A DNA stretch of 9,886 bases from Veillonella sp. (GCA_022737715.1 JAIITD010000054.1:1-9886); one strand, 5' to 3'; counted from the first letter of the stretch, positions 1-8,463 are shown. Numbers and translations are program-made. Notes: generated by a model not told the origin, from the sequence alone.

Positions 1-3000
1 GTTTTAGTTGCTAATTTTGCAGTATCGATACCAATAGCATAATCTTTAGTATTAGTCCCCGTTGTTGGCGTTACAGTAATCGGATTATCTGTTTGGGTGG
101 CATCTTTGCTAACCGTTACGGCACCGACTGCTAAATCTTTAATTTTAGAAGCATCCACAGATACTTGTACACCTGCAGCTGTCGCTTTCGTACTCACCAA
201 ATTACTATCGCCTGTAACAGCAAAGGATACATCGCCGTCTTTAAGGTATTTATTACCTGTAGTCCCAGTATCTCCTGTTAACCCAATCCCTTTTGTAGTA
301 GCGTTCACCACATTAGTATCTAATCCAACTGTAATGGTTTGGTTGTTAACAGTAGCGGTTACACCATTGGCACCTGCTACATTCAATTTTTGAGTCTTAA
401 GATCAACCGTACCATTATTGGTACCATCTGTCATATTGAGGTTTTGTGACAAATTAGCTACAGCGTCTTGTACATCACCTACAGTAGCCGCATTAGAACG
501 TGTCGTACCACCACTGGCTACATTGGTAATCGCTTTATTACCAGCATCGATACCGGTAGCGGTTACAGATGGACCACCTGTAATATGGAATCCTGTTGTA
601 TTTAATACGGAATTACCGGCTGTAAAGGAATTACCTGCAAAGGTATTACCACTAACGGCACCAGTCGTACCATCTAAACTAATTTGATTAGTACCAGTAC
701 CTACGGTAACAGATTTATTAGCGGCAATCGTATCTACCGTTAAATCTTTTTTCGTTTTAATGGTGATTTTCTTTTTATCAGTACCATCTTGGCTAATTTC
801 AATATTATCGCCATTAACAAGATCTACCGTGTCTCCACTCTTCACATCGGTTACATCCGTTGTGCTAGAGTTTGTCGTCAATTTCCATGCGGCACTCGTC
901 TTAATTTTATCTGCCACCGCATTAATGGTATCTGCCACATTTTTAGCCGTTACCAATCCATCATTGCCAGTAACAGTAGCAGCACCGGTCGTAGCATTAT
1001 TAGAAAGTGTTGCTTGTTGAGTACTAACTTCAACTGTATTACCATTCATAGCCGTGGTAATATAGTCCCCTGTTTTACCTTTTACATTGAAAGCTACATT
1101 GCCATCTTTTAAGGATTGACTCGAAGCAGTACCGCTATCGGCACCAAGAGAAATGGTTCGATTAACGGCTGTTTGTGCATTGTCAATAGCTGTTTTTGTG
1201 GCTGCATTTAATCCCACCGTAACAGTTTGATTATTTACAGTTGCATCTACACCATTGGTACCGGTTATATTCAACGACTGTGTTTTAAGATTTACCTTAC
1301 CAGTATTAGCACCATCTGTAATAGTAAGACCTTGTGCGCCTGTAGCCTTTGCCACTGCATCATTAACAGCAGTCGCTACATCACCAGTCGTAGCCACGCC
1401 TGCTTTGTTGGCATTAATGGTACCATCTGTATTATTCGTTAGCGAGCCTTTGCTAATCGCTACGGTAACCGTATCACCTGTCGCACTTGTTGATATTAAA
1501 TTACCATCACCAGCCACTTTAAAGGATAACCCGCCAGACTTATTAAGCGCTTGTGCTGTTGTCGATGTGGTATCAGCTGTTAAGGTAAATGTATTTTTAC
1601 CAACACCATCTACGAGGCCCTTTACGTCCCCTACCGTAGCAGCATTGGAATCATTACCTAATCCACTAGCCACATTAGTAATGGCTTTATTACCAGCATC
1701 GATGCCTGTAGCCGTTACAGATGGACCACCTGTAATATGGAACCCTGTTGTATTTAATACAGAATTACCTGCTGTAAAGGAGTTACCTGCAAATGTATTT
1801 CCTTGAATGGCACCCGTTGTACCATTTAAACTAATTTGATTAGCACCGCTACCTACGGTAACAGATTTATTAGCCACAATCGAATCTACCGTTAAATCCT
1901 TTTTCGTCTTAATGGTGACTTTCTTTTTATCAGTACCATCTTGGCTAATTTCGATATTATCGCCATTAACAAGATCTACCGTATCGCCACCTTGAACGAG
2001 GGTTTTATTTGAAGCACTTGAATTAGTTGTTAAATTCCAAGCGGCACCACTCTTAGCGGCTTCAGCCGCTTTATTAATGGCATCAGATACATTTCTAGCA
2101 GTTACTAAACCATCCGCACCGGTTACAGATGCAACCCCAGTGGTAGCATTGCTATCAATCGTGGCACGAGTCGTAGATATTTCAACAGTACTACCATTCA
2201 TAGCGGTAGTGATGTAATCCCCTGTTTTCCCTTTCACATTGAAAGCTACATTACCATCTTTTAAGGATTGACTCGATACAGTACCGCTATCGGCACCAAG
2301 AGAAATGGTACGATTAACGGCTGTTTGTGCATTGTCAATGGCCGTTTTCGTTGCTGTATTTAATCCTACGGTAAGATTTTGATTATTTACAGTTACGTCT
2401 ACACCATTAGTACCAGTTATAGCTAATGACTGTGTTTTAAGATTAATCTTACCATTATGTGTCCCATCTGTAATAGTAAGACCTTGCGCCTCCGTAGCCT
2501 TTGCAACAGCATTATTGACTGCAGTAGCTACATCACCAGTCGTAGCCACACCTGCTTTATTGGCATTAACGGTACCATCTGTATTATTCGTTAGCGAGCC
2601 TTTGCTAATCGATACTTTCACCGTATCACCGGTCGCACTGGTTGATATTAAATCACCATCACCAGCCACTTTAAAAGATAATCCACCAGACTTATTAAGT
2701 GCTTGTGCTGTTGTCGATGTGGAATCAGCCGTTAATTTAAATGAATTACTACCAAGACCATTTACAAGGCTCTTCACATCCCCTACCGTAGCAGCATTAG
2801 AATCACTACTTAATCCACTAGCCACATTGGTAATCGGTTTATTACCAGCATTGATACCTGTAGTCGTTACAGATGGCCCACCAGAAATAGTTAAGCCATT
2901 TGTATTCATAGTGGTATTGCCAGCTTTGAAACTTTTACCAGAAACCTCACCATTTGTGCCATTTAAAACAATCTGATTAGCCCCAGTACCAACAGTTACA

Positions 3001-4925
3001 TTATCAGCTGTAAGATGATCTGTCGTACCTACAGTAATAGTTGTACCAGATTGTGTAAGGCTGATATTTTTACCATCTTTGAATGTAACCTTATTACCAC
3101 CTGAAACTTTTTGAGCTGCTCCTGAATTAATCGCTAAATTCCAAGCAGCACCATCTTTAGCTTTATTAATAGCGGTAGCTACATTTTGAGCTGTTGCTAA
3201 TCCATCAGCGCCAGACAAAGAAGCATTCCCTGCCGCATCACTTTGAATTGTACCTTTTGTAGTATTAATAGTAAGAATATTACCAACCAAAGCAGTAGTA
3301 ATATACGAACCAGTATTCCCCTTAACATTAAATTCTACATTATTACTGTTCAAAGACTGACTAGAACGAGTGCCACTATCCGCACCCAATGAAATAGTAC
3401 GCTTTACGGCTGCTTCAGAATCAGCAATAGATTTTTTAGTCGCCGCATTTAAATCATAAGTAACTTGGCCATTATTACCTACAGTAGCAACCGTAGAGGT
3501 ACCATTCGTAAAATTGAGGCCATCAGATAATTTAACACTATTAGCGCTACCACCATTAGCTTTGTAGCTAATTGTTTGATCTGCATTCGCTTGATTAATT
3601 GCATCTGCTACATTCCTAGCATCAGCCATACCAGCACTCGCACTTGCAGTACCATTTGATACAGTAATATCTTTTTTAACGCCTTTAATAGCTATACCTT
3701 GGCCCGCTGCATCTGTAGTTATATATGTTGTATCTCCAGTAACAGCCAATTTACTATCAGCTAAATTAACATCTCCTTTAGAACTATTATCTCCTGTGAA
3801 AGCTAAATTAACACTCTTAAGTTGAGCTACGTTAACAGCATCTGTATCCTTTGTACCAGCTGCAAGACCTGTAATTTGACGTGTATTAGTGCTATCGCCA
3901 ATAGAAACAGCACCCCAAGTACTTGTCAACGCTTTCCCAGCTAACCCAGCATATTTATTTGTACGGTTTGCATTAGCATCATATCCAGCTACACCCGAAG
4001 CTGTATCTGCAATAGAATATGTACCTAACGCAACACCTCGTTGCACAGTAGCTTGCGCACTACCACCAATCGCTGTAGCATACTCTTGGTTTGCAACGGA
4101 ATTCATCCCAATAGCAGTAGCATATGTAGCCGAAGCCGTACTTTGTGGACCTAATGCTGTTGCAGATGCCCCTGTAGCCTTACTTGTTTTACCTAATGCT
4201 ACAGCATTAAGTAAATTAGCTTCTGAGTCTTGCCCAATGGCAATTGTATCACCACTCGTCGCTTTTGAACTTTTACCTAATGCAATAGAATCTCCACCAG
4301 TAGCTTGCGATGATGTACCGATGGATACTGCATCACCATCACTTGCAATCGTACTCTTTCCGACAGCAATAGCATTTTCACCACTAGCGCTCGCGTTATT
4401 ACCAATTGCCATAGCAAGTAAAGCAGTAGCCGTTGTTTGAGTCCCTATAGCTATACCTTGTTGAGCACTCACAGATGTTTTATAACCTGCTGCAATACCA
4501 TAATCTGCACCACTCGCTATATTACTTTCATTACCAAGAGCTAATGCATAAGACGCTACATTACTACTACTCGTACCAATAGAAATTGTATTATTTCCTT
4601 GAGCTTTAGCTCCAGCACCTAACGCGATAGAAGGCTTAATATTTCCACCTATAAAAGTTCCTGATGCGTTACTCTGATAACCAATAGCAATAGATTGGTC
4701 ACTATCAGAATAGGACAATCGTCCAATAGCAACATTGTCCTTTGTTCCAGCTTTTACACTACCAGCTTCATTAGCAGCTAATACAATAGTAGATTGCATA
4801 GATAATGCAACCAGAATACTAGCTACCATAATTTTCTTTTTCCCTGTTGTATTCTTAGCCAATTCAGATACTACAACATAGCATTGTTTCGACTTAGACC
4901 AAATAACTTTAAAGATTTTATTCAT
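1..4925 (-). CDS. Trimeric autotransporter adhesin (YadA/Hia type), C-terminus cut off by the window edge
   Basis: One uninterrupted minus-strand frame runs from an ATG at 4923-4925 to the left edge, giving at least 1641 codons. Residues 1-51 are an extended signal peptide: it begins MNKIFKVIWSKSKQCYVVVS, a K-rich stretch follows near residue 29, then a hydrophobic core, with likely cleavage after IVLA. Residues about 61-340 form a YadA-like head of roughly 19 short repeats with the pattern x-A-I/L-G (VAIG, IALG, AVALG). A neck follows at about 342-369 (RQITGLAAGTKDTDAVNVAQ). The rest is stalk: repeated neck-like TGIDAGNKAITNVASG elements, AAWxL modules resembling Trp-ring domains, and NRTISLGADSGT modules. 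Proteins of this family trimerise on the outer membrane and mediate adhesion or co-aggregation. The 12-strand C-terminal anchor is not in view. AAGGAAG at 4931-4937 lies 5 nt before the ATG. The specific ligand cannot be told from sequence. I saw no cysteine after residue 15. Confidence 0.95.
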   Translation of the reverse strand, partial: MNKIFKVIWSKSKQCYVVVSELAKNTTGKKKIMVASILVALSMQSTIVLAANEAGSVKAGTKDNVAIGRLSYSDSDQSIAIGYQSNASGTFIGGNIKPSIALGAGAKAQGNNTISIGTSSSNVASYALALGNESNIASGADYGIAAGYKTSVSAQQGIAIGTQTTATALLAMAIGNNASASGENAIAVGKSTIASDGDAVSIGTSSQATGGDSIALGKSSKATSGDTIAIGQDSEANLLNAVALGKTSKATGASATALGPQSTASATYATAIGMNSVANQEYATAIGGSAQATVQRGVALGTYSIADTASGVAGYDANANRTNKYAGLAGKALTSTWGAVSIGDSTNTRQITGLAAGTKDTDAVNVAQLKSVNLAFTGDNSSKGDVNLADSKLAVTGDTTYITTDAAGQGIAIKGVKKDITVSNGTASASAGMADARNVADAINQANADQTISYKANGGSANSVKLSDGLNFTNGTSTVATVGNNGQVTYDLNAATKKSIADSEAAVKRTISLGADSGTRSSQSLNSNNVEFNVKGNTGSYITTALVGNILTINTTKGTIQSDAAGNASLSGADGLATAQNVATAINKAKDGAAWNLAINSGAAQKVSGGNKVTFKDGKNISLTQSGTTITVGTTDHLTADNVTVGTGANQIVLNGTNGEVSGKSFKAGNTTMNTNGLTISGGPSVTTTGINAGNKPITNVASGLSSDSNAATVGDVKSLVNGLGSNSFKLTADSTSTTAQALNKSGGLSFKVAGDGDLISTSATGDTVKVSISKGSLTNNTDGTVNANKAGVATTGDVATAVNNAVAKATEAQGLTITDGTHNGKINLKTQSLAITGTNGVDVTVNNQNLTVGLNTATKTAIDNAQTAVNRTISLGADSGTVSSQSLKDGNVAFNVKGKTGDYITTAMNGSTVEISTTRATIDSNATTGVASVTGADGLVTARNVSDAINKAAEAAKSGAAWNLTTNSSASNKTLVQGGDTVDLVNGDNIEISQDGTDKKKVTIKTKKDLTVDSIVANKSVTVGSGANQISLNGTTGAIQGNTFAGNSFTAGNSVLNTTGFHITGGPSVTATGIDAGNKAITNVASGLGNDSNAATVGDVKGLVDGVGKNTFTLTADTTSTTAQALNKSGGLSFKVAGDGNLISTSATGDTVTVAISKGSLTNNTDGTINANKAGVATTGDVATAVNDAVAKATGAQGLTITDGANTGKVNLKTQSLNITGTNGVDATVNNQTVTVGLNAATKTAIDNAQTAVNRTISLGADSGTASSQSLKDGNVAFNVKGKTGDYITTAMNGNTVEVSTQQATLSNNATTGAATVTGNDGLVTAKNVADTINAVADKIKTSAAWKLTTNSSTTDVTDVKSGDTVDLVNGDNIEISQDGTDKKKITIKTKKDLTVDTIAANKSVTVGTGTNQISLDGTTGAVSGNTFAGNSFTAGNSVLNTTGFHITGGPSVTATGIDAGNKAITNVASGGTTRSNAATVGDVQDAVANLSQNLNMTDGTNNGTVDLKTQKLNVAGANGVTATVNNQTITVGLDTNVVNATTKGIGLTGDTGTTGNKYLKDGDVSFAVTGDSNLVSTKATAAGVQVSVDASKIKDLAVGAVTVSKDATQTDNPITVTPTTGTNTKDYAIGIDTAKLATK
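470..1621 (-). repeat. Adhesin stalk repeat unit A (1152 bp, 384 codons)
   Basis: This segment matches the one at 1622-2773 at a constant offset of 1152 bp. For example CCAGCATCGAT at 541 recurs at 1693, and the ACATTGAAAGCTACATT segment near 1084 recurs near 2236. Each unit encodes, in protein order, a neck-like SNAATVGDV segment, a TADTTSTTAQALNKSGGL segment, a TTGDVATAVN segment, an NRTISLGADSGT module, a Trp-containing AAW module, a KKDLTVD strand and a TGIDAGNKAITNVASG element. The period is a multiple of three, so gaining or losing a unit would keep the frame. The boundaries are approximate because the repeat is cyclic. Confidence 0.85.
1622..2773 (-). repeat. Adhesin stalk repeat unit B (1152 bp, 384 codons)
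   Basis: This is the second complete stalk unit and the closest relative of unit A, with the same order of modules. Differences are scattered substitutions. The largest cluster is around 1990-2060, where unit B reads SSASNKTLVQGGDTVDL and unit A reads SSTTDVTDVKSGDTVDL. Unit A also reads IKTSAAWKL where unit B reads AKSGAAWNL. Its high-coordinate edge continues into a third, more divergent copy. Confidence 0.85.
2774..3490 (-). repeat. Divergent, partial third stalk repeat unit
   Basis: The module order of units A and B is recognisable here (GINAGNKPITNVASG, VTVGTGANQI, AAWNL, NRTISLGADSGT reading KRTISLGADSG), but substitutions are more frequent. The start of the repeat still aligns at 1152 bp: CCAGCATTGAT at 2845 corresponds to 1693. 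The FNVKG module is only 1089 bp from its counterpart, so 63 bp (21 codons) are missing between the two points. The unit merges into unrelated stalk and neck sequence above about 3490. Confidence 0.7.
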
Positions 4926-4930
4926 TTTCG

Positions 4931-4937
4931 CTTCCTT
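4931..4937 (-). promoter_or_regulatory. Ribosome binding site of the adhesin gene
   Basis: AAGGAAG on the minus strand lies 5 nt before the ATG at 4923-4925. This supports the start, which is also fixed by the conserved extended signal peptide beginning exactly there. Confidence 0.7.
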
Positions 4938-4995
4938 TTCACTAACTAACCTCTCAACTACATGAAATATATTTTCAAAAACATAATGAAGTTTA

Positions 4996-5009
4996 GCTCT
5001 ATGTAGAGC
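4996..5009 (-). promoter_or_regulatory. Small palindromic hairpin in the adhesin leader
   Basis: GCTCTA, two bases, then TAGAGC form a perfect inverted repeat in the predicted 5' untranslated region, between the candidate promoter and the ribosome binding site. It has no T-run, so it is not an intrinsic terminator. A structural or protein-binding role is possible but not shown. A second, AT-only near-palindrome (TGAAA/TTTCA arms) is at 4963-4977. Confidence 0.35.
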
Positions 5010-5054
5010 AACAAAACCCATTAACTTCTAAAAAACTATGAATTTGATTTCATT

Positions 5055-5084
5055 ATTCTATCATACTTCCCTCATATTTCTCAA
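5055..5084 (-). promoter_or_regulatory. Candidate sigma70-type promoter of the adhesin gene
   Basis: On the minus strand the -35 box is TTGAGA (5079-5084), followed by 18 nt and then TAGAAT (5055-5060). TGA directly precedes the -10, giving an extended -10 (TGATAGAAT). Transcription would start near 5048, leaving a leader of about 120 nt. The surrounding DNA is AT-rich, so chance matches are possible, but the extended -10 and the position support it. Confidence 0.5.
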
Positions 5085-5394
5085 TTGTAAATTATACGGG
5101 TTAAGAATATTTAATTCCTATTTCGAATTTTGTCTATTTTTATTTTTTGCTTGTATTTACTATGTTCTATATAAATTCTTTATGTATTTTAATTCATATC
5201 GTATGTATTTTCATCATATGTAGCATTTCTACCATTCTCATTATCAATCCGTTATTGATTTCATACAACTTAAGCTATACCAAATTGGTTCATTTTATTC
5301 TCATTTTTTATATAAGATTTTTGTTTAAGAAAATGTATCGATATATTTTTAAGTAATCAGATAAATTATTTAATATTGATTTATACTTTATACA
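5085..5394. other. AT-rich intergenic spacer without a supported gene
   Basis: This stretch lies between the terminator of the pxp operon and the adhesin promoter. It is very AT-rich with many T-runs. Its short plus-strand open frames (for example 5147-5356) have no convincing ribosome binding site and encode hydrophobic I/F/Y-rich sequence typical of translated AT-rich DNA. The only structure I see is a 6-bp inverted repeat, ATCAAT/ATTGAT, at 5243-5259. It may carry upstream elements for the adhesin promoter. Confidence 0.6.
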
Positions 5395-5432
5395 CAAAAA
5401 AGCCACTCCTTACTACAAGGAGTGGCTTTCAT
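5395..5432 (-). terminator. Intrinsic terminator of the pxp operon
   Basis: A 13-bp perfect stem (AAAGCCACTCCTT with its complement, 5399-5411 and 5417-5429) closes a 5-nt loop. On the minus strand it is followed by a run of six T (complement of 5395-5400). It lies about 60 nt after the pxpC stop and separates the operon from the adhesin gene. The plus-strand side has only TTTC after the stem, so termination should mainly act on minus-strand transcripts. Confidence 0.92.
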
Positions 5433-5490
5433 AAAATACATATACATACAAAATTATGTGTAAACTTATAAATCAGTCGTTTTTTACGTA

Positions 5491-6531
5491 TTATATTGTT
5501 GTTTTTAGAGAGAATACAAATGTACTTTGTGCGGAAGCCAAGTTGATTTTGCTATGCAAATTTTGCATATATGCCCTATACATCTCTTGCGCCTCTTCCA
5601 CAGACACAATATCAAAGGTAATTCCATCCCCAATAGGCAACTGGCTCAGTCTAGGCAAATCCGCCGTAATAACGGTGCCGATTTTCGTATAGCCCCCCGT
5701 TGTCTGCCGGTCCGCCATGAGGATAATCGGATTGCCATCGGATGGCACCTGAATGGATCCAAATACAGCGCCATCAGAGATGATATCGGCGCCATTGATG
5801 TGTTCAACAGGGGCCCCATCTAATCTAAAGCCCATACGATCGCATTGGATGGTCAATGTATAGAGTTCACTGCTAAAATTACGGATACCTGCTTCTGTAA
5901 AGTGCTTTGCTTGCGAGCCTAGTACAACTCGCAGCGGTTCGTGGCATTCGCGGCCACCTCGATTAAATAGGACTGTATTAAATAAATGATTTGATTCTCC
6001 AGTATAGTCACAGATAATAGTATCACGGGTGCAGACCTTTAAACGGACTTCATCGCCCGCTGCTAGGGGCCGTCCCTCAAAACCGCCAATGTTCGCCTTT
6101 GTATGCGTCGCTACGCTGCCGTTGATTTCGGGCACATCGATACCACCGGCGAAAGAAATATACATGCGCACCCCACATTGGCTAAAGCTGCCAGAGATGA
6201 CATCGCCGTCATGACAGACAAAGGGAATGTACCGCGGCACCTCCACATTATTAATGGTAGGTCTCATGTCGGCGCCTGTGAAAGCAACAATGCATGTGCC
6301 TTTCACCTTCAGCGTAGGGCTGAGCACAGTACACTCCAAAGCTCCTACGGGCTTCGTATTTCCTACGAGGGCTTGCCCGATAGCATAGCTTTCACCATCC
6401 ATAGGGCCCGCCACGGGCATGCCATATTGTTGAAAGCCTACGCGCCCTCCGTCTTGCACGGTGGTCATCATACCAGGCGCAACCACCTTAAAGGACGCAT
6501 TTTTATATTCACTTACCGCCACGGAGGTCAC
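5491..6531 (-). CDS. pxpC: 5-oxoprolinase subunit PxpC (KipA/biotin-dependent carboxyltransferase-like domain)
   Basis: This is one of three subunits of the prokaryotic ATP-dependent 5-oxoprolinase, which hydrolyses 5-oxo-L-proline to L-glutamate in the cytoplasm. Family signatures are clear: GMMTTVQDGGRVGFQQYGMP (20-39) followed by AGPMD, the GGIDVPEINGS segment (129-139), IGGFEGRPLAAGD (148-160), DRMGFRLDGAPV (231-242), and GGYTKIGTVITADLPRLSQL (279-298). At 346 residues it is slightly longer than usual because of a short N-terminal extension and a 26-residue tail after MYRA. The first codon is GTG at 6529-6531 and overlaps the end of pxpB by 23 nt. Another in-frame GTG lies at 6520-6522; both have only modest Shine-Dalgarno support (AAAGG or AGG), so the exact start is uncertain. 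The similarity to carboxyltransferases reflects shared ancestry; no biotin enzyme genes are nearby. Confidence 0.95.
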   Translation of the reverse strand: MTSVAVSEYKNASFKVVAPGMMTTVQDGGRVGFQQYGMPVAGPMDGESYAIGQALVGNTKPVGALECTVLSPTLKVKGTCIVAFTGADMRPTINNVEVPRYIPFVCHDGDVISGSFSQCGVRMYISFAGGIDVPEINGSVATHTKANIGGFEGRPLAAGDEVRLKVCTRDTIICDYTGESNHLFNTVLFNRGGRECHEPLRVVLGSQAKHFTEAGIRNFSSELYTLTIQCDRMGFRLDGAPVEHINGADIISDGAVFGSIQVPSDGNPIILMADRQTTGGYTKIGTVITADLPRLSQLPIGDGITFDIVSVEEAQEMYRAYMQNLHSKINLASAQSTFVFSLKTTI

Positions 6532-7252
6532 CTGCCTTTACATGATGCACAACGGGCTTAAAGGAAGAGCCCAATTTCTTAATACAGTGGAACGCACTTT
6601 CATCAATGGGAACATAGCGCACATAGTCGCCCGCCTTGAGAAGGGCCGCCTGTTCTCGCGACTCATCGTACATGGATACCGGTGTACGCCCAATAATTTG
6701 CCAACCCCCAGGGGAATCCGATGGATAGGTTCCGGTCTGCTCACCCGCGATGCCTACAGATCCTGCCGGAATATGCGTACGCGGTGAAGACAAACGAGGT
6801 GTAGCGATGCGCGGATCCATGCCACCCAAATAGGTAAAGCCCGGAATAAAGCCCATCATATACACGAGGTAGTCCGTACCACTATGAATACTCACCACAT
6901 CATCCTCGGTTAAGTGATTATGAGAGGCTACAAATCCAAGGTCTGGACCAAATTCACCACCATAGACGGTCGGTATCTCTACGACCGTCACCAGTTCACT
7001 TTCATCAGCACTCATAGGCTGCGTACAAATAGGTTCAAGAATGCGGCACAGCTCAGCATAGGTGTAACGCAGTGCATCATACTGAATGAGGAGCGCACAA
7101 TAGGTAGGCACCATCTCAATAATACCCTCTAAATGGAGGCTTTCAATACCCACCACAGTCTGACGGATACGCTGATTAATCTTAGGGTCAATGACTTGAC
7201 CAAATTCGATGGAGATAGCACTATCCCCAACCGGAGAAATTGTGGGATTCAT
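6509..7252 (-). CDS. pxpB: 5-oxoprolinase subunit PxpB (KipI family)
   Basis: This is the second subunit of 5-oxoprolinase, acting with PxpC as the pair that is often fused in other bacteria. The N-terminus has the family pattern PVGDSAISIEFG (7-18). The C-terminal half carries the highly conserved block YMMGFIPGFTYLGGMDPRIA (131-150), then TPRLSSPRTHIPAGSVGIAG (151-170), then the QTGTYP and SPGGWQIIGRTP motifs (172-191). Its length of 247 residues is near the family norm. The ATG at 7250-7252 is preceded by AGGGGG with 5-nt spacing, and this site overlaps the stop codon region of the permease gene 9 nt upstream, which suggests coupled translation. The name KipI comes from B. subtilis, where the homologue inhibits sporulation kinase KinA. 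A metabolic role is far more likely here, given the full pxp set. Confidence 0.95.
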   Translation of the reverse strand: MNPTISPVGDSAISIEFGQVIDPKINQRIRQTVVGIESLHLEGIIEMVPTYCALLIQYDALRYTYAELCRILEPICTQPMSADESELVTVVEIPTVYGGEFGPDLGFVASHNHLTEDDVVSIHSGTDYLVYMMGFIPGFTYLGGMDPRIATPRLSSPRTHIPAGSVGIAGEQTGTYPSDSPGGWQIIGRTPVSMYDESREQAALLKAGDYVRYVPIDESAFHCIKKLGSSFKPVVHHVKAGDLRGGK

Positions 7253-7261
7253 ATGTGCCCC

Positions 7262-8458
7262 CTAACCTAATAATTTCGCAATACCTTGCAAGGATGTAAC
7301 GCCGATATAGGCAGTCACAAGCACGACAATCCAACCAGTATAGAATAGAATCGGATTGTGTTTATAGTCCCCTACGATATTCGTCTTACGCGTTGCCAAT
7401 AACATAACAGCCAAAGTAACAGGCAAGATCAAACCATTCACAGAGCCTGCCACGATTAACAGCGTAGCCGGTTTGCCGATAAAGATAAGAATGCATGTGG
7501 ACACGAAGATGAATGCCATGATGGTCAATTTTTCATACCGTTCCACCACCTTGAACAAGGTTTTAAGGAAAGATACCGATGTATAGGCAGCGCCTACAAC
7601 AGATGTCAACGCGGCACAGAAGAACACGATACCGAATAATTTATGACCGATTTCACCAGCACCAAGTAAAAACGCAGAACCTGCTGGGTCCTTTGGATCT
7701 AATGCAAATCCCATGGATACTACGCCGAGTACGGCCAAGAATAGCAATATACGAACGATAGCATCTACGGACATGCCCATGAAGGCAGCGCGACGTACAT
7801 CCTTTAAATGTTCACGACCTGTAATGCCCGCATCAATCAAGCGATGGCCGCCGGAGAATGTAATGTACCCACCTACAGTACCGCCGATAAGGGTAATCGT
7901 AGCAAGCCAAGGGTAATGAGTTGGCACGATGGCATGGGTTGCCGCCTCTGCTACAGGAGGATTGGTAGAAAACGCTACATATCCGATGAGGACGAGCATC
8001 ACTGTGCCCAACACCTTCGCCGTATTATCGAGGACGCCGCCCATCTTAGGGGACGCAAATAATAGAATACCCAAGATACCACTAATTGCCGCAGCCGTCG
8101 TCGTATCGATACCGAATACGATGTTAAGGCCCATGGACGCACCACCAATATTGCCGATGTTAAACGCAAGGCCTCCAAGGGAAATCAAGAACGCCACTAC
8201 ATAACCAAGACCTGGCAATACCTTATTCGCAATGTCTTGGCCCCTCATTTGGGATACGCCGATAATGGTCCATACATTGAGCTGGGCAATGATGGAGAAA
8301 ATAACGGACACCACGATGGCGAACGCGAAATCCGCCTGTAACTGGCCTGTGAACGCCGCCGTTTGTAACATAAATCCTGGCCCGATGGACGACGTGGCCA
8401 TCAAAAATGCTGCCCCTAAGAGGACAGATAAACTCGCTTTACCTGTAATCGGTTTCAT
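7262..8458 (-). CDS. NRAMP-superfamily permease (YcsG-like) in the 5-oxoprolinase operon
   Basis: A 398-residue polytopic membrane protein with about 11 hydrophobic segments and the NRAMP fold order. The first segment reads SSIGPGFMLQTAAFTG (23-38) and the sixth-helix region reads GGTVGGYITFSGGHRLID (192-209). In metal-transporting NRAMP proteins these positions carry DPGN and MPH, which coordinate the divalent metal. Here the Asp is replaced by Gly and the Asn by Phe, and no MPH is visible. I therefore infer that the substrate is not a transition metal. The operon position between pxpA and pxpB, as with ycsG beside ycsF in B. subtilis, suggests uptake of 5-oxoproline or a related compound; this is inference. 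The ATG at 8456-8458 has AAAGGAG (8464-8470) 5 nt upstream. The 55-nt gap to pxpA contains no terminator. Confidence 0.88.
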   Translation of the reverse strand: MKPITGKASLSVLLGAAFLMATSSIGPGFMLQTAAFTGQLQADFAFAIVVSVIFSIIAQLNVWTIIGVSQMRGQDIANKVLPGLGYVVAFLISLGGLAFNIGNIGGASMGLNIVFGIDTTTAAAISGILGILLFASPKMGGVLDNTAKVLGTVMLVLIGYVAFSTNPPVAEAATHAIVPTHYPWLATITLIGGTVGGYITFSGGHRLIDAGITGREHLKDVRRAAFMGMSVDAIVRILLFLAVLGVVSMGFALDPKDPAGSAFLLGAGEIGHKLFGIVFFCAALTSVVGAAYTSVSFLKTLFKVVERYEKLTIMAFIFVSTCILIFIGKPATLLIVAGSVNGLILPVTLAVMLLATRKTNIVGDYKHNPILFYTGWIVVLVTAYIGVTSLQGIAKLLG

Positions 8459-8463
8459 ACTGA

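Noticed and set aside
97..4440. Several plus-strand open frames of 70-183 codons
   Set aside because: They are antisense shadows of the adhesin gene. They share a fixed frame relation to it, repeat with its 1152-bp period, have low-complexity V/A/P/L-rich sequence and lack ribosome binding sites.
5243..5259. Inverted repeat ATCAAT/ATTGAT with half-sites similar to the palindrome before pxpA
   Set aside because: The arms are only 6 bp, the spacing differs (5 versus 3), and such AT-rich matches are expected by chance. I do not claim a shared regulator.
5038..5356. Two overlapping plus-strand open frames in the AT-rich spacer
   Set aside because: The sequence is very AT-rich and the products are F/I/Y-rich with no recognisable motif or ribosome binding site. 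They overlap the minus-strand adhesin promoter region.
5491..7252. pxpB and pxpC considered as urea amidolyase/allophanate hydrolase or biotin carboxylase partners
   Set aside because: pxpA is present in the same operon, and no biotin carboxylase or biotin carrier gene is in the window. The 5-oxoprolinase assignment explains all three genes.
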